Assembly (NCBI GenBank): GCA_963768715.1 | Contig: CAVYJC010000007.1 | Span: forward strand, 620,001 to 684,000 | Length of the DNA stretch: 64,000 nt | Direction of reading: 5' to 3' | Origin: DATKEJ01 sp963768715 | GTDB taxonomy: Bacteria > Bacteroidota > Rhodothermia > Rhodothermales > DATKEJ01 | Shown: piece after piece, positions 1 to 9,045 of the stretch | How positions within the stretch are numbered: position 1 is the stretch's first letter | How the letters are laid out: each line of letters opens with the position of its first letter | Position numbers and translations under genes: made by a program | Notes under the pieces: generated by a model | What the model saw: only the letters and a program-made list of their open reading frames with translations | What the model was told of the DNA's origin: nothing | The model's database searches: none

Positions 1-543
1 CCGTCCCTCCTGATCGACTACGACGACGGCATCACCCATTGCGTCGAGGATGTGATCCAACGCCTCCGTCTGCCGCTGGAGCCGGTTGGTCGCTTCCTCC
101 AACATTTCAGTCCGTTCACGGATCAGATCCTCCAAGGCGGTATGGAACTGCTCCAGTTCGACCATGGCGCGTCGGCGCTCGGTTACATCGCGGATCGTGC
201 AAACGACAACGATCTCTTCGCCAGACCGTCCAAGCGGGTTCAGATTGATCTCTACAGGAAAGACGCTTCCGTCGGCCCGCATCGCATCGATACGGAGGTC
301 GGCTCCCATCGGTCTCGTCTTGGGCATCTCAAAGAAGCTCGTAAGATGCTCGGAGTGGCGTCCCCGGGAACTCTCCGGAATGAGCGTAGCGACATTTCTG
401 CCGCAGAGCGTTCCATCGTCGTAGCCGAATAGAGAGTCCGCCTTCCCATTGGCCATGAAGATGGTGCCGTCGTCCTCTACGACAAGCAGAGCATCGGGCA
501 CGATCTCAATGAGCTGCGTAAGCCCCTCGAGCCGCTCGATCAT
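1..543 (-). CDS. PAS-domain signalling protein, N-terminal part (runs off the window)
   Basis: The minus strand is open from an ATG at 543 to the window edge, giving 181 residues. Residues about 8-115 read as a PAS domain: PDALLVVEDDG, then ANGKADSLFGY, and a closing IRDVTERRRA typical of the PAS/PAC end. Residues about 120-165 are charged, coiled-coil-like sequence (LEDLIRERTEMLEEATNRLQ). A second PAS appears to begin at about 167 (ILDAMGDAVVVVD). This order is usual in cytoplasmic PAS sensor kinases and diguanylate cyclases; the output domain lies outside, so the class cannot be fixed. A GTG directly upstream at 546 is an alternative start. Confidence 0.8.
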   Translation of the reverse strand, partial: MIERLEGLTQLIEIVPDALLVVEDDGTIFMANGKADSLFGYDDGTLCGRNVATLIPESSRGRHSEHLTSFFEMPKTRPMGADLRIDAMRADGSVFPVEINLNPLGRSGEEIVVVCTIRDVTERRRAMVELEQFHTALEDLIRERTEMLEEATNRLQRQTEALDHILDAMGDAVVVVDQEGR

Positions 544-632
544 CACCCCCGAACCGACATTGCTAAAAGATGTCAACGAAGACCTGCTTAAGATGCGACT
601 TGGCGGATTTGCTATCTCGGCTTGTAACCGGA

Positions 633-1622
633 TCACGCGTTTGACGTTCCGTCATAGTATGTGATCGCGCGCCTTATACCCTCGGAAAACGGGATTTCAT
701 ACTCAAAACCCAATGATCTCTGCTTCGCCGTGTCCCCACCACGTGCAAATACTCCCGTTGGCATATCGGACATGCCTCTTACCTCCGGTGAATATCCGCA
801 GATCTCGGCAGCAATTCGCGCGAACTGTTTGAAGTTCGTGTAGATCCCCGTCGAGAGATTGACGGCATCCCCATCATCGATCTGGTCACACGTACGAAGG
901 ACGCCCGTAACGCAGTCCTCAATGTGTATAAAATCTCGCATCTGCTCCCCTGTCCCCCAGACCTTGATGACGTCCGCCCCACGATTTGCGATCGCACGCT
1001 TACAGATGGAAGGGAACGGATACGTGTCATCCTGATCTTCGCCGTAGCCCGAAAACGGTCTGTAACACACCGACTTCAGGCCGTGACGCTCATAGGCGAG
1101 CCTCGCGAGGTACTCGCAGGTCAGTTTCGACCAGCCGTAAGAAAGGTCCGGCATCCCGAGATTCCCTTCGAAGTCGATCATGTCCTCTTTCAGCAGCACG
1201 TAATCGTCCTGACGCTGCAGCGTAATTGGGTAGGCGGCGCTGGAGCTGAAGCAGACCGTCCGGGCAGGGTGAGTGTCCTTCGCCCAGCTCCAATATTCGG
1301 CATCGATCGAAAGGTCGACGGCGACTGCGAGTGGATTATTTTCGATCACAAGACGGCCGCCCACGATAGCTGCGAGATGAAAAACGTAGTCGAAGTCGTC
1401 GTCTCGAACTCGTTTGAACCAATCCCGACAATCCTCCTCGTAGAAGTGAAAATTCTGGAATTCACGCGGATCGAAGAGCGGCCAGCCCTTCGACGGATGG
1501 ACGGCTCCTGTGAATTCGGCGATGTTGTCAACGCCGTGTACCTGGTCGCCCCGCTCCAATAATCGTCTCACAAAGTGGCGCCCCACAAACCCGGCGGCGC
1601 CCGTAACCAGAACTTTCTTCAT
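633..1622 (-). CDS. NAD-dependent sugar-nucleotide epimerase/dehydratase
   Basis: A 329-residue extended short-chain dehydrogenase. The N-terminus has the Rossmann signature GAAGFVG (residues 8-14), an acidic cofactor residue (VDN, 31-33), a Ser-rich strand (SSS, 126-128) and the catalytic YGWSK pair (Tyr162, Lys166). The family epimerises or dehydrates NDP-sugars in the cytoplasm for surface glycans. Its start overlaps the stop of the upstream glycosyltransferase by four bases (ATGA, 1619-1622), so the two are probably translationally coupled and act in one glycan pathway. The exact NDP-sugar cannot be read from the sequence. Confidence 0.9.
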   Translation of the reverse strand: MKKVLVTGAAGFVGRHFVRRLLERGDQVHGVDNIAEFTGAVHPSKGWPLFDPREFQNFHFYEEDCRDWFKRVRDDDFDYVFHLAAIVGGRLVIENNPLAVAVDLSIDAEYWSWAKDTHPARTVCFSSSAAYPITLQRQDDYVLLKEDMIDFEGNLGMPDLSYGWSKLTCEYLARLAYERHGLKSVCYRPFSGYGEDQDDTYPFPSICKRAIANRGADVIKVWGTGEQMRDFIHIEDCVTGVLRTCDQIDDGDAVNLSTGIYTNFKQFARIAAEICGYSPEVRGMSDMPTGVFARGGDTAKQRSLGFEYEIPFSEGIRRAITYYDGTSNA

Positions 1623-2784
1623 TTTGAAATGCGGTCTTTGAAGAACGTCGCCAATTGATCTGTCAGCGCTTCCCAGGAGAATTTCCTCTTCTGCGCCGCT
1701 ACGCCCTGCGAAAAGTGGTTGGGACCCAAACCAAAGAACCGAACCACGGCGTCAGCCAGTGAATTTGGGTCTTCCGGTGGGACGACAAAGCCGGCCACAC
1801 CGTCAGGAATTATGTCCGAAAGAACTCCTAAATCACTAACAATCATCGGTTTATCGAAAAAGAAAGCGGTTTGTGCAACGCCACTTGGCGTAGCTGACCG
1901 ATAGGGCTGCACGATCACCTCGGCCGCTGAGAAGTAGAGATTCACCTCTTCGTTCGGGATGTAGTCGGAAAAAATCCGAACCGCATCGCCAACGTTGAGT
2001 TCCTTGATCCGCCTTTCAATTTCCTCCCGATCGTCGTAGAACTCCCCGGCGACGACGAGCTGGGCATCGACGTGCTCACGGATGCGGGGCAGCGCTTCTA
2101 TCAGGAGGTCGAGACCTTTGTAGCGCCGCACGTACCCAAAAAACAACATGGTCGGCTTTTCGGGGAGGCCGAGCCGAGCCCGCGCGGCGGTCGGTTCGAT
2201 AGCCGGCTCGAAGATGTCGTAAACCGGATGGAATCCCTCCATCACCGGGGCGTCGGGCCGAAACGACCGAAGGTGCTCGGTGACGTGCGGCGACAACGTA
2301 AAGAACGAATCACCACGCGCGAGAAGACGGCGCATAAGTGCATTCGTGAAAGGGAATGACTTGTGCGGAAAGACGTTGTGCAGAAAGAGGTTCACATGGG
2401 CGACCTCCGTGCCGTCACCCAGTGCTTTGCGATAATGCTTCAGCACACTGAGATAGGACGGTACGAAGAACGGAAGCCAGTGGACCAGCATGATCACGTC
2501 GGGACGACGCTCGGCGAGCCATTTTCCTGAACGACGCCATGAGACCGGTCCAATCGAATCCAGCAGGCGCTCCGGACGACTCGGGAGCTTCCATTCCGAC
2601 GTCTCCAACTGCGACTTTCCTGGAAAGAGCAGTTTCGGATACTGCCGTCGAGAAGGTGAGCAAATCCACCTGGAATCGAGCGTTGGAGCGCCTGAGCCAG
2701 CCGATTCGAGAAGTGGGCAATCCCACCCCGAAATGGCTGCGCAGGTCCCACGATAGCGATCCTTGGTCGTTCCGATCCAGTCAT
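1619..2784 (-). CDS. Glycosyltransferase family 4-type protein, disrupted by two frame changes
   Basis: A GT-B glycosyltransferase split over three frames. From the ATG at 2784 frame one gives IAIVGPAQPFRGGIAHFSNR, the usual N-terminus of this family. Near 2676 homology moves to a second frame (RFQVDLLTFS) and near 2650 to a third (RRQYPKLLFPGKS), which stays open to 1619. The C-terminal Rossmann domain is intact: FFGYVRRYKGLDLLIEA, then PYRSATPSGVAQTAFFFDKP with the nucleotide-sugar site, and GVAGFVVPPEDP. The third-frame ATG further upstream gives an N-terminus without homology and was not used. Seen: two frame changes. Inferred: sequencing errors or a decaying gene. It is coupled to the downstream epimerase by an ATGA overlap. 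Confidence 0.8.
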
Positions 2785-3042
2785 AATTGCTTGTTTCGGC
2801 GCAAAGTACGGCACGCGGCACAGACCCTGAAGTGTGGCCGAAGCCGGGACAAACGCGACATACTCAATGGTCGGATGCGACATCACGTCGAAAATCCAGA
2901 TCAATGCCGCACCTCGCCTGTGCCAGTGCACCTCTTGTTTGGCAACGGACAAGGCGGTCGGACCACGAAAGACACCGACGCCGAACACAAAAAGGGGCCG
3001 CTTGCGATTAGCACCCCAAAACACAAACAAGGGGATTTAGCC

Positions 3043-4158
3043 ATGAAACGATTACTCTCACTGATCGCACTCGCCGTCACCCTGACGGCGTGCAGCGATG
3101 CGTCGTTCATCGACTCGGAAAGCTTTGACCATTCACAACTCTCGAAACGAGGAGATGATGCCGCGTCATCGCTGAAGGTCATGACGCGCAATATGTACGT
3201 CGGCGCCAACGTCGACCGAATCATTGAAGAGCCCGATCCGAATCTCGTACCAATGCGAGTCGCGGAGGAGTGGGCACGCCTGCAGGCAACGGACTACCCA
3301 AGCCGCGCACGCGCAATTGCTCAGGAAATAGTTGACAACCGCCCGCACCTCGTTGGACTGCAGGAGGTCTCGCTGTTCCGGATTCAAGATCCGGCCGACT
3401 TCCAACTGAACGCTACCGACGTCGCGCTCGATTTCCTTCCGATCTTGCTGAACGAAATCGAGTCCGCCGGGGGTGATTACCGTGTCGTAGGCCTTATCGA
3501 GGACACCGATGTCGAGATCCCGCGGTTGAACACCGACTTCTCACTTACCGACGTGCGACTTACCGACTACGATGTGGTCCTTGCCAGGGCGGACGTCGAG
3601 GTGGATAACGTCAGCACCGTGAACTATCAGGCGTATGTGCCGATCCCTGGTATCTCCATCAAGCGTGGATACGTAGCGCTCGATGCAACCGTAAAGGGTA
3701 AAACGTATCGATTCGTGAGCACGCACCTGGAGCCTTCGTCGACGTATGACGGTTACTTCCAGTCTCTGCAGGCGCAGGAGCTGATCGCCACACTCGCTTC
3801 AGAAGAGCGTCCTCTCATCGTCGTTGGAGATTTCAACGCGTTCGCACCTGAGAGCCCGGTATATCAGGCCTTTCTCAGCGCCGGTTATGAGGATGCCTGG
3901 ACGCTGATCGCAGGTGATCCGGGGACCGGCTTGACGTGTTGTCATGTTCCGGACCTGGACAACGCCTTAGCGAACTTCGATCGCCGAATCGATCTCATTT
4001 TGTTTCGGAATACAGAGGAGATCGTCTCCCCCGGGGACGGATCGATACACGGTGAAGTCATCGGAGAGGAGCCTGCTGACAAGACGGACAGCGGTCTCTG
4101 GCCATCAGATCACGCCGGCGTGGTCGTTCGATTCCAGTTTGCATCTCCGGCTTCATAG
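3043..4158 (+). CDS. Secreted endonuclease/exonuclease/phosphatase-family lipoprotein
   Basis: A 371-residue protein. I start it at the ATG at 3043, preceded by AAGGGG, because the signal peptide MKRLLSLIALAVTLTAC begins there; Cys17 is a lipobox cysteine, so it is probably anchored to a membrane facing outward. The EEP fold covers about residues 45-365: TRNMYVG (48-54), the metal-binding LQEV (106-109), STHLEP, GDFNAF and the C-terminal SDHAGVVV with the catalytic His. The family hydrolyses phosphodiesters (nucleic acids, sphingomyelin, inositol phosphates); the substrate is not evident. It stands alone, divergent from the glycosyltransferase, and is followed by a hairpin at 4171-4209. Confidence 0.88.
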   Translation: MKRLLSLIALAVTLTACSDASFIDSESFDHSQLSKRGDDAASSLKVMTRNMYVGANVDRIIEEPDPNLVPMRVAEEWARLQATDYPSRARAIAQEIVDNRPHLVGLQEVSLFRIQDPADFQLNATDVALDFLPILLNEIESAGGDYRVVGLIEDTDVEIPRLNTDFSLTDVRLTDYDVVLARADVEVDNVSTVNYQAYVPIPGISIKRGYVALDATVKGKTYRFVSTHLEPSSTYDGYFQSLQAQELIATLASEERPLIVVGDFNAFAPESPVYQAFLSAGYEDAWTLIAGDPGTGLTCCHVPDLDNALANFDRRIDLILFRNTEEIVSPGDGSIHGEVIGEEPADKTDSGLWPSDHAGVVVRFQFASPAS

Positions 4159-4170
4159 TTCGAAGCGAGA

Positions 4171-4209
4171 CGCCCTCTCCTCTGGTAGATCAATCCTGGG
4201 GAGAGGGCG
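4171..4209 (+). terminator. Hairpin after the EEP lipoprotein gene
   Basis: A perfect 10-bp stem (CGCCCTCTCC paired with GGAGAGGGCG) with a 19-base loop starts 12 bases after the stop codon at 4158. No strong T tract follows. It probably ends or stabilises the transcript and may also serve the convergent kinase gene ending at 4257. Confidence 0.5.
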
Positions 4210-4256
4210 CCCGCTCTGAACCCGAATCCTGCCGGGCACAATTGACAACAGCGTGA

Positions 4257-6689
4257 CTACGATGCCTCGTCTTCCGGATATTCGCTGGGGGAAACACCGA
4301 ATGTCTGATGAAAGAGCCGCGAAAAGTAGTTTGGGTCACTGAACCCGACTCGGTAGGAGACCTCAGACACGGAACCGACCTTCTTCTCCAGAAGCTGCGC
4401 GGCACGCCTGAGCCGCATCAGGCGAATGAAACCGCCGGGTGTGATTCGGGTGACCTTTCGCATTCGACGTTCGAGCTGACGGCGGCTGAGTCCGATATCG
4501 TCCGCCAGCCAGTCGACTGTGAAATTGGAATCACCAAGGTGATTCTCAACGAGATCCGTCACCTGTTTGATGAATACCGCATCGGCGGACGGCTCATCTA
4601 CATCTGACGGCTGGGGCGCGAACACCGCCCCCTGCTTCAGGAGGAGCTCCCTGATCTCGATGAGGTTTTCGGTACGGAGGACGAGCTCGGTCGCATCGAA
4701 CGGCTTCGTGATATAATCATCGGCTCCGCTCGAGAGCCCGTCGATCAGGGCCTCCTGCGAGGCCTTTGCTGTCAGAATGACAACGGGGATGTGGCTCGTC
4801 AGCTTGTCTGCCTTGAGCGCGGAGCAAAGGGCAAGTCCGTTCATCTCCGGCATCATCACGTCCGTCAAGACGAGGGCAGGCATTTCCGCCGCCGCTCGTC
4901 GGAGGCCCTCCCTGCCGTCTGCCGCTTCCAAAACATGGTAGTGCTCCGAGAGAATGGAACGAAGGTAGCGGCGCATGTCTTCGTTGTCCTCCACGACCAG
5001 AACCTTCGGCAGGCTGACGCCGCCCACCTCTTCAGGCAATGTCTCTCGGCGTTCGTCGAACTGGTCGTAGCGGACGACGGTTTCGAGGTGCGGCGGCTGC
5101 TCGGTCAGAAGCTCGAATCCATTCTCAATCAGGTAATCGGAACCGCGCCTCAGGGTTACTTTGAACTCACTTCCGAAATCCGGTTCGCTTTTGACCGCGA
5201 CGGTCCCGCCGTGGAGTTCAACCAACTCGCGGACCAACGCAAGTCCAATCCCAGTCCCGGCGATGGGACCACTATTCTGCTCTACCTGATGAAAGCGATC
5301 GAAGATGAAGGGGATTTGATCGGTCGGGATACCGACGCCGTTATCTTTTACGGTGACGACGACGGCCTCTTCATCATCGATCTGTCCTTCTTCAATCCGG
5401 ACCCTGACTCGTCCGCCTTCCTTCGTAAACTTGAGCGCATTCGATAGGAGATTGTCGAACACCTTGTACATGTGCTCAGCGTCGAACCAGATCTCTGCGT
5501 CTTCGATCGTGTTCTCAAAGGTGAGATCGATACCCTTCGACGCGGCAATGGAGGAGAAGACCGATGCGACTCCGTTCACAAACGAGCCGATATCCTGCCT
5601 GGAGGCATGGACGGGAAGGCGCCCGCTTTCCAGCCGGGAGAGATCAAGCAACTGATCGACCAGATCATGAAGGCGATGGCCGCTGCGTTGGATCAGGGCA
5701 AAGGCCTGCTGTATCTCGGGATCCATATCGCTTCCGAACTTGTCCAGCGCATCCTTGGACGGACCCAGGATGAGCGTTATCGGCGTTCGGAACTCATGCG
5801 AGATGCCCGCAAAGAAACGCGACTTCAGCGCCTCCATCTCTTTCAATCTATCGGACTGTTCCTCGATCGTCCTCTTCTGCGCCTCCAACTCTGCCGCCGT
5901 CTTTTCGAGTTGGGCGGAATGCACGCGCTCTCGTTCTTCGGCGAGCTGAATCTCCCGGCGATGTCGAAATTCATCGTAGCGGCTCCGATAGACGAGATGA
6001 GTTATTCCGATCAGCACGGCGGAACAGACGATCCAGTAGATTATTTGTCTTGCTACAATGGGGGTGGCCGCCGAACCGATCAGGGCCAGTGCCGGCGGAA
6101 GGGTAAACATCATCGTCAGGATGGCCAGACAGATCGCCGCGGACTGACCGGGCCGGAACGGAATGCCACCCACCGCGGCGAACATCAGGAGTGTCAAGTA
6201 ACCGGCGAAGTACTCAGACTGGCCACCCACCGCTTCGTCTACGATCATCGCTGCGGCCGCCGCCAAGACGCAGAGTGCGACAACAAGCCTTCCCCGCCTG
6301 CGACCGAGCGCGGTTCTCGCAATCAGCAATGCGCCAAGACTGAGGAGCATAAGAACCAGCTTGTCCCACATCACGAGAATGCGTGCCCCGGAGACGTCGG
6401 ACTCGTAGGACCAGCCCGCCTTGTAGTCAAGGACGACGACGTGCATAACGACGTAGAAAATCGTGCCAACCAGTCCAATCAGACCGATGGCAGCCAGGCC
6501 GCGCCGGGATTGCTCCCGGACCTCCTCGAGAAAATCGACGTCTGTCTCCTCCTTGGCAGGCCCGATGACAGCGGATACCAGGTCCATAACCTGCATGGCG
6601 CCGGAAGTGTTGGCGATTCTCGCGGAAACAATCGTGTGATCCGCATCCAAATGAATTGATCGGGTATAGGTACATTTGCGCAGGCGCAT
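4257..6689 (-). CDS. Membrane hybrid histidine kinase with receiver and AraC-type DNA-binding output
   Basis: An 810-residue one-protein signalling system. Residues about 60-240 hold six or so hydrophobic segments forming the sensor. A coiled coil (about 245-290) leads to a HisKA domain (GISHEFRTP, phospho-His near 298), an HATPase domain (NLLSNALKF, DNGVGIP, GTGIGLALV), a receiver (VLVVEDNED, phospho-Asp in LTDVMMPEMNG, Lys in YITKPFD) and a C-terminal AraC/XylS helix-turn-helix (about 720-808). Bacteroidota hybrid kinases of this order usually sense glycans through a periplasmic propeller; here the sensor is purely membrane-embedded. Start is uncertain: ATG 6689 has TTAGGAC upstream, but ATG 6596 leaves more room for divergent promoters. 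Confidence 0.92.
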   Translation of the reverse strand: MRLRKCTYTRSIHLDADHTIVSARIANTSGAMQVMDLVSAVIGPAKEETDVDFLEEVREQSRRGLAAIGLIGLVGTIFYVVMHVVVLDYKAGWSYESDVSGARILVMWDKLVLMLLSLGALLIARTALGRRRGRLVVALCVLAAAAAMIVDEAVGGQSEYFAGYLTLLMFAAVGGIPFRPGQSAAICLAILTMMFTLPPALALIGSAATPIVARQIIYWIVCSAVLIGITHLVYRSRYDEFRHRREIQLAEERERVHSAQLEKTAAELEAQKRTIEEQSDRLKEMEALKSRFFAGISHEFRTPITLILGPSKDALDKFGSDMDPEIQQAFALIQRSGHRLHDLVDQLLDLSRLESGRLPVHASRQDIGSFVNGVASVFSSIAASKGIDLTFENTIEDAEIWFDAEHMYKVFDNLLSNALKFTKEGGRVRVRIEEGQIDDEEAVVVTVKDNGVGIPTDQIPFIFDRFHQVEQNSGPIAGTGIGLALVRELVELHGGTVAVKSEPDFGSEFKVTLRRGSDYLIENGFELLTEQPPHLETVVRYDQFDERRETLPEEVGGVSLPKVLVVEDNEDMRRYLRSILSEHYHVLEAADGREGLRRAAAEMPALVLTDVMMPEMNGLALCSALKADKLTSHIPVVILTAKASQEALIDGLSSGADDYITKPFDATELVLRTENLIEIRELLLKQGAVFAPQPSDVDEPSADAVFIKQVTDLVENHLGDSNFTVDWLADDIGLSRRQLERRMRKVTRITPGGFIRLMRLRRAAQLLEKKVGSVSEVSYRVGFSDPNYFSRLFHQTFGVSPSEYPEDEAS
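6671..6678 (+). promoter_or_regulatory. Possible -7 element (TAnnTTTG type) before the HAD phosphatase
   Basis: TACATTTG matches the Bacteroidota -7 consensus TAnnTTTG and lies 43 bases before the phosphatase start at 6721. A convincing -33 TTTG is not seen. If real, it lies inside the long form of the divergent kinase gene and favours the shorter kinase start at 6596. Confidence 0.25.
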
Positions 6690-6720
6690 TTGCAAGTCCT
6701 AACCCTTTCAAAACACACAC

Positions 6721-7381
6721 ATGGTGAACGCGGTAATCTTCGACATGGACGGCGTCCTTGTCGATTCCGAGCCATTCTGGCAGCGAGCAGAAATGAAGAT
6801 CTTCGAGGAAGTCGGCCTCCGTCTCACCCCCGACGATACCGCGAGCACGATCGGGCTACGCATAGACGACGTTGTTGCATACTGGTATGATCACAGTCCC
6901 TGGTCGGAGCGTTCGCTCAAGGACGTGCAGAATGCCATTATTGACGAAGTCGTCCGGCTTGTGCACGCAGAGGGGCAACCCATGCCTGGCGTCCGTGAGT
7001 CGAGTCGACGCCTGCGTCGAGAAGGGTTTGACACTCGGATTGGCGACGTCATCTCCCTTTTCGCTCATCGACGCCGTGCTTGAGACGATTGACGCCGAGC
7101 GGTCTTTCGACGTCGTCTGTTCGGCCGTCAACGAGGAATTCGGGAAGCCGCATCCGGCCGTCTACCTGACGGCGGCTCGTCGCCTCGAGATCGAGCCCGA
7201 GTCTTGCCTGGTGATAGAGGATTCCATTTTCGGAGTGGAGGCAGGAAAAGCGGCGGGGATGTTCGTCGTTGCGGTGCCGGCGCCTCACCAGTTCGACGAT
7301 CCAGCGTTCCAGACCGCGGACCGAAAGCTCCGGTCGCTCGAAAGCCTCCCGAGGCTTCTGGATGAATTGACCGCGGGCTGA
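6721..7381 (+). CDS. HAD-superfamily sugar-phosphate phosphatase (beta-phosphoglucomutase-like), one frameshift
   Basis: The first frame, from ATG 6721, holds the HAD motif I DMDGVLVDSE (Asp nucleophile at about 8) and the cap domain. The second holds motif II (LATSSPFS), motif III Lys (EFGKPHPAVYL) and motif IV (VIEDSIFGVEAGKAAGM). Homology switches frames at about 7011-7020, where a single extra base in CTGCGTCGAG would explain it; the repaired length is about 220 residues, normal for hexitol or 2-deoxyglucose-6-phosphate phosphatases. The likely role is dephosphorylation of hexose or hexitol phosphates in the cytoplasm. It is transcribed divergently from the hybrid kinase, with little room between them. 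Confidence 0.82.
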
Positions 7382-7384
7382 GCG

Positions 7385-8086
7385 TCAGTCGCCGAACATC
7401 TCAAGAAATCGGCAAGCCATCTTGGGTCCGGCGCCTTCGTCTTCGTGCTTGAAAAAGACGAAGCAATCGGCCCAAGCCTGTGCTCTTATTTGAGCAGCCC
7501 AGTCTGAAAGACCCTCCTCGCTGTAATCTGGGCGTCGCAGGCGAAGGTAGCCCCAATCCGCAGTTCGTATCAGCACGGCCGGATCTTCGCCGGTGTCGGC
7601 TACACACCATGCGACGTTATTGTCAGAGAGAATCTTTTCCACTTCGACATCCTGCCAGGACGCGTGGCGAAATTCAAAGGCCGCCCGCCGACCGCCAGGA
7701 AGCAAGGCTAAGAACGATCGCAATCGCACGGCGTCTTTCGCGAAGTTTGGCGGTAACTGAAATAGAATCGGACCCAGTTTCGGACCCAGTGAAGCTGCGG
7801 TGGACAACAAATAGGCGGTCACGTCCTCCGCATCCTTGAGCCGCTTGAAGTGGGTAATCCGCCTGGACGCCTTCAATACGAATCGAAAACCCTCGGGCAC
7901 CTCATCCGCCCAGTTATCCAGGACGGCGGGTTTTGGAAGTCGATAGAAGGTGTTATTGATTTCAACCGCAGGCAGGCGCTCGGCGTAATAGCGAAGCATG
8001 CTGGAATTGGCGATCTTTTCCGGATAGAACTCGCCCTTCCACTCATTGTAGCTAAATCCCGATGTCCCGGTGTATACGTTCATCAT
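7385..8086 (-). CDS. DUF72 (YecE-like) TIM-barrel protein
   Basis: A 233-residue protein opening with YTGTSGFSYNEWKGEFYP, the hallmark of the DUF72/YecE family, and carrying YYAERLPAVEINNTFYRLP, FVLKASRRITH and LLPGGRRAAFEFRHASW in the usual order. Length is normal. The fold is a TIM barrel and the biochemical role is unknown. It ends three bases from the stop of the convergent phosphatase and is divergent from the PycTM-like gene. Confidence 0.92.
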   Translation of the reverse strand: MMNVYTGTSGFSYNEWKGEFYPEKIANSSMLRYYAERLPAVEINNTFYRLPKPAVLDNWADEVPEGFRFVLKASRRITHFKRLKDAEDVTAYLLSTAASLGPKLGPILFQLPPNFAKDAVRLRSFLALLPGGRRAAFEFRHASWQDVEVEKILSDNNVAWCVADTGEDPAVLIRTADWGYLRLRRPDYSEEGLSDWAAQIRAQAWADCFVFFKHEDEGAGPKMACRFLEMFGD

Positions 8087-8138
8087 GGTAGAACCTCGAA
8101 TGAGGACCCTAGGCTTTCCTCCTCGAGAGCATGGTCGA

Positions 8139-8167
8139 TTTGCACTTGGATACCATGCGTATATTCA
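8139..8167 (+). promoter_or_regulatory. Candidate promoter of the PycTM-like gene
   Basis: TTTG at 8139-8142 and TATATTC at 8160-8166 are separated by 17 bases, close to the Bacteroidota -33/-7 pattern (TTTG and TAnnTTTG). The start codon at 8210 would follow a leader of about 35-40 bases. The match is partial. Confidence 0.35.
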
Positions 8168-8209
8168 AACCGTTCCGTCCAGCTTATCCACCCCCATCAC
8201 CGCAGCGTC

Positions 8210-8941
8210 ATGACAGACCACGAGAGCGGAATTGAAGGCTCGGGCACCGACAGAAGCGACATGGCTTCGGAGCAGTCTCGAGGTGAGTTGCACCGAGACA
8301 CCCCTTTGCCTCACGAGCGCGAGTCGAAGCCGGAGAAGAAGAAGAAGAAGAGGAGTAAGAAGAGAAGGATCCCCGGAACGCTCGGAACATCACGGGGAGT
8401 CGAGACACTTTTCCGAACGTCCTATCAGGTCAACATGAATCTGAGTTCGCTTGCCGATGCCAAGTCGAACATCATGATTAGTATCAATGGCATCATCATT
8501 TCGATCATTATCGCCGCCATTTCCTCGAAGATCGACACGAATCCCTGGCTCGTCATTCCCACGGTCATCCTTCTGATTGGATGTCTCGGCTCCATGATTT
8601 ACGCGGTGCTTGCGGCACGCCCTCGCGTCAGCAGCAAGTTCATTACGCTTGACGAGGTTCGGGAGAGCAAGGCTAACATATTGTTTTTTGGAAATTTTGG
8701 AAGAATGAACGAGGAGGATTTCGTCAAGGGAATGACAGATCTGATCCAGAACACGGACCTGGTCTATTTGAACATGATCAGAGACACCTACGGTCTGGGG
8801 CTCGTTCTGCTCAAGAAATACCACCTGCTTCGCATTTCGTATTCGGTGTTCATGGTATCGCTCATCAGTGGGGTTGCCGTGTTCGTCGTCATTTTGATCC
8901 TCGTCGCAACCGGGACGATTTCGACGACGCTGGTACCTTAG
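8210..8941 (+). CDS. Orphan PycTM-type (DUF5706) membrane protein
   Basis: A 243-residue protein read from the ATG at 8210. Residues 1-55 are charged, with a Lys-rich run at 41-52. A helix with TLFRTSYQVNMNLSSLADAK leads into two membrane helices (about 87-105 and 113-134) and the motif ARPRV; a third helix lies at about 210-236. This matches DUF5706/PycTM as I know it: RTxYxxxxxLSxLADxKxNIMxSINxIIISI, then two TMs. PycTM proteins are membrane effectors of Pycsar anti-phage defence, gated by cCMP or cUMP. No uridylate or cytidylate cyclase, nor an HD or CBASS-like gene, lies beside it, so the defence role is inference and it may be a stand-alone family member. The stop codon is the first base group of a heptamer repeat. 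Confidence 0.8.
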   Translation: MTDHESGIEGSGTDRSDMASEQSRGELHRDTPLPHERESKPEKKKKKRSKKRRIPGTLGTSRGVETLFRTSYQVNMNLSSLADAKSNIMISINGIIISIIIAAISSKIDTNPWLVIPTVILLIGCLGSMIYAVLAARPRVSSKFITLDEVRESKANILFFGNFGRMNEEDFVKGMTDLIQNTDLVYLNMIRDTYGLGLVLLKKYHLLRISYSVFMVSLISGVAVFVVILILVATGTISTTLVP

Positions 8942-9045
8942 GAGTCCGGAGTCCGGAGTCCGGAGTCCGGAGTCCGGAGTCCGGAGTCCGGGGTCCGACG
9001 TCCGGGGTCCGACGTCCGAGGTCCGGGGTCCGACGTCCGAGGTCC
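8941..9045. repeat. Heptamer tandem repeat, GGAGTCC family (about 15 units)
   Basis: Six exact GGAGTCC units are followed by nine variants (GGGGTCC, GACGTCC, GAGGTCC), all in strict period 7. The first base is the last base of the PycTM-type stop codon. Variants cluster at the distal end, which suggests old units at one side and a homogenised young block at the other. Confidence 0.95.

Noticed and set aside
2539..3042. In-frame N-terminal extension of the secreted EEP protein
   Set aside because: It lies opposite the glycosyltransferase gene and has no homology, whereas the signal peptide and ribosome site fit ATG 3043.
5472..6659. 395-codon plus-strand frame
   Set aside because: Antisense to the hybrid kinase, with no domain pattern and unusual composition.
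8941..9045. CRISPR array
   Set aside because: The units are 7 bases with no spacers, and no cas gene is present.
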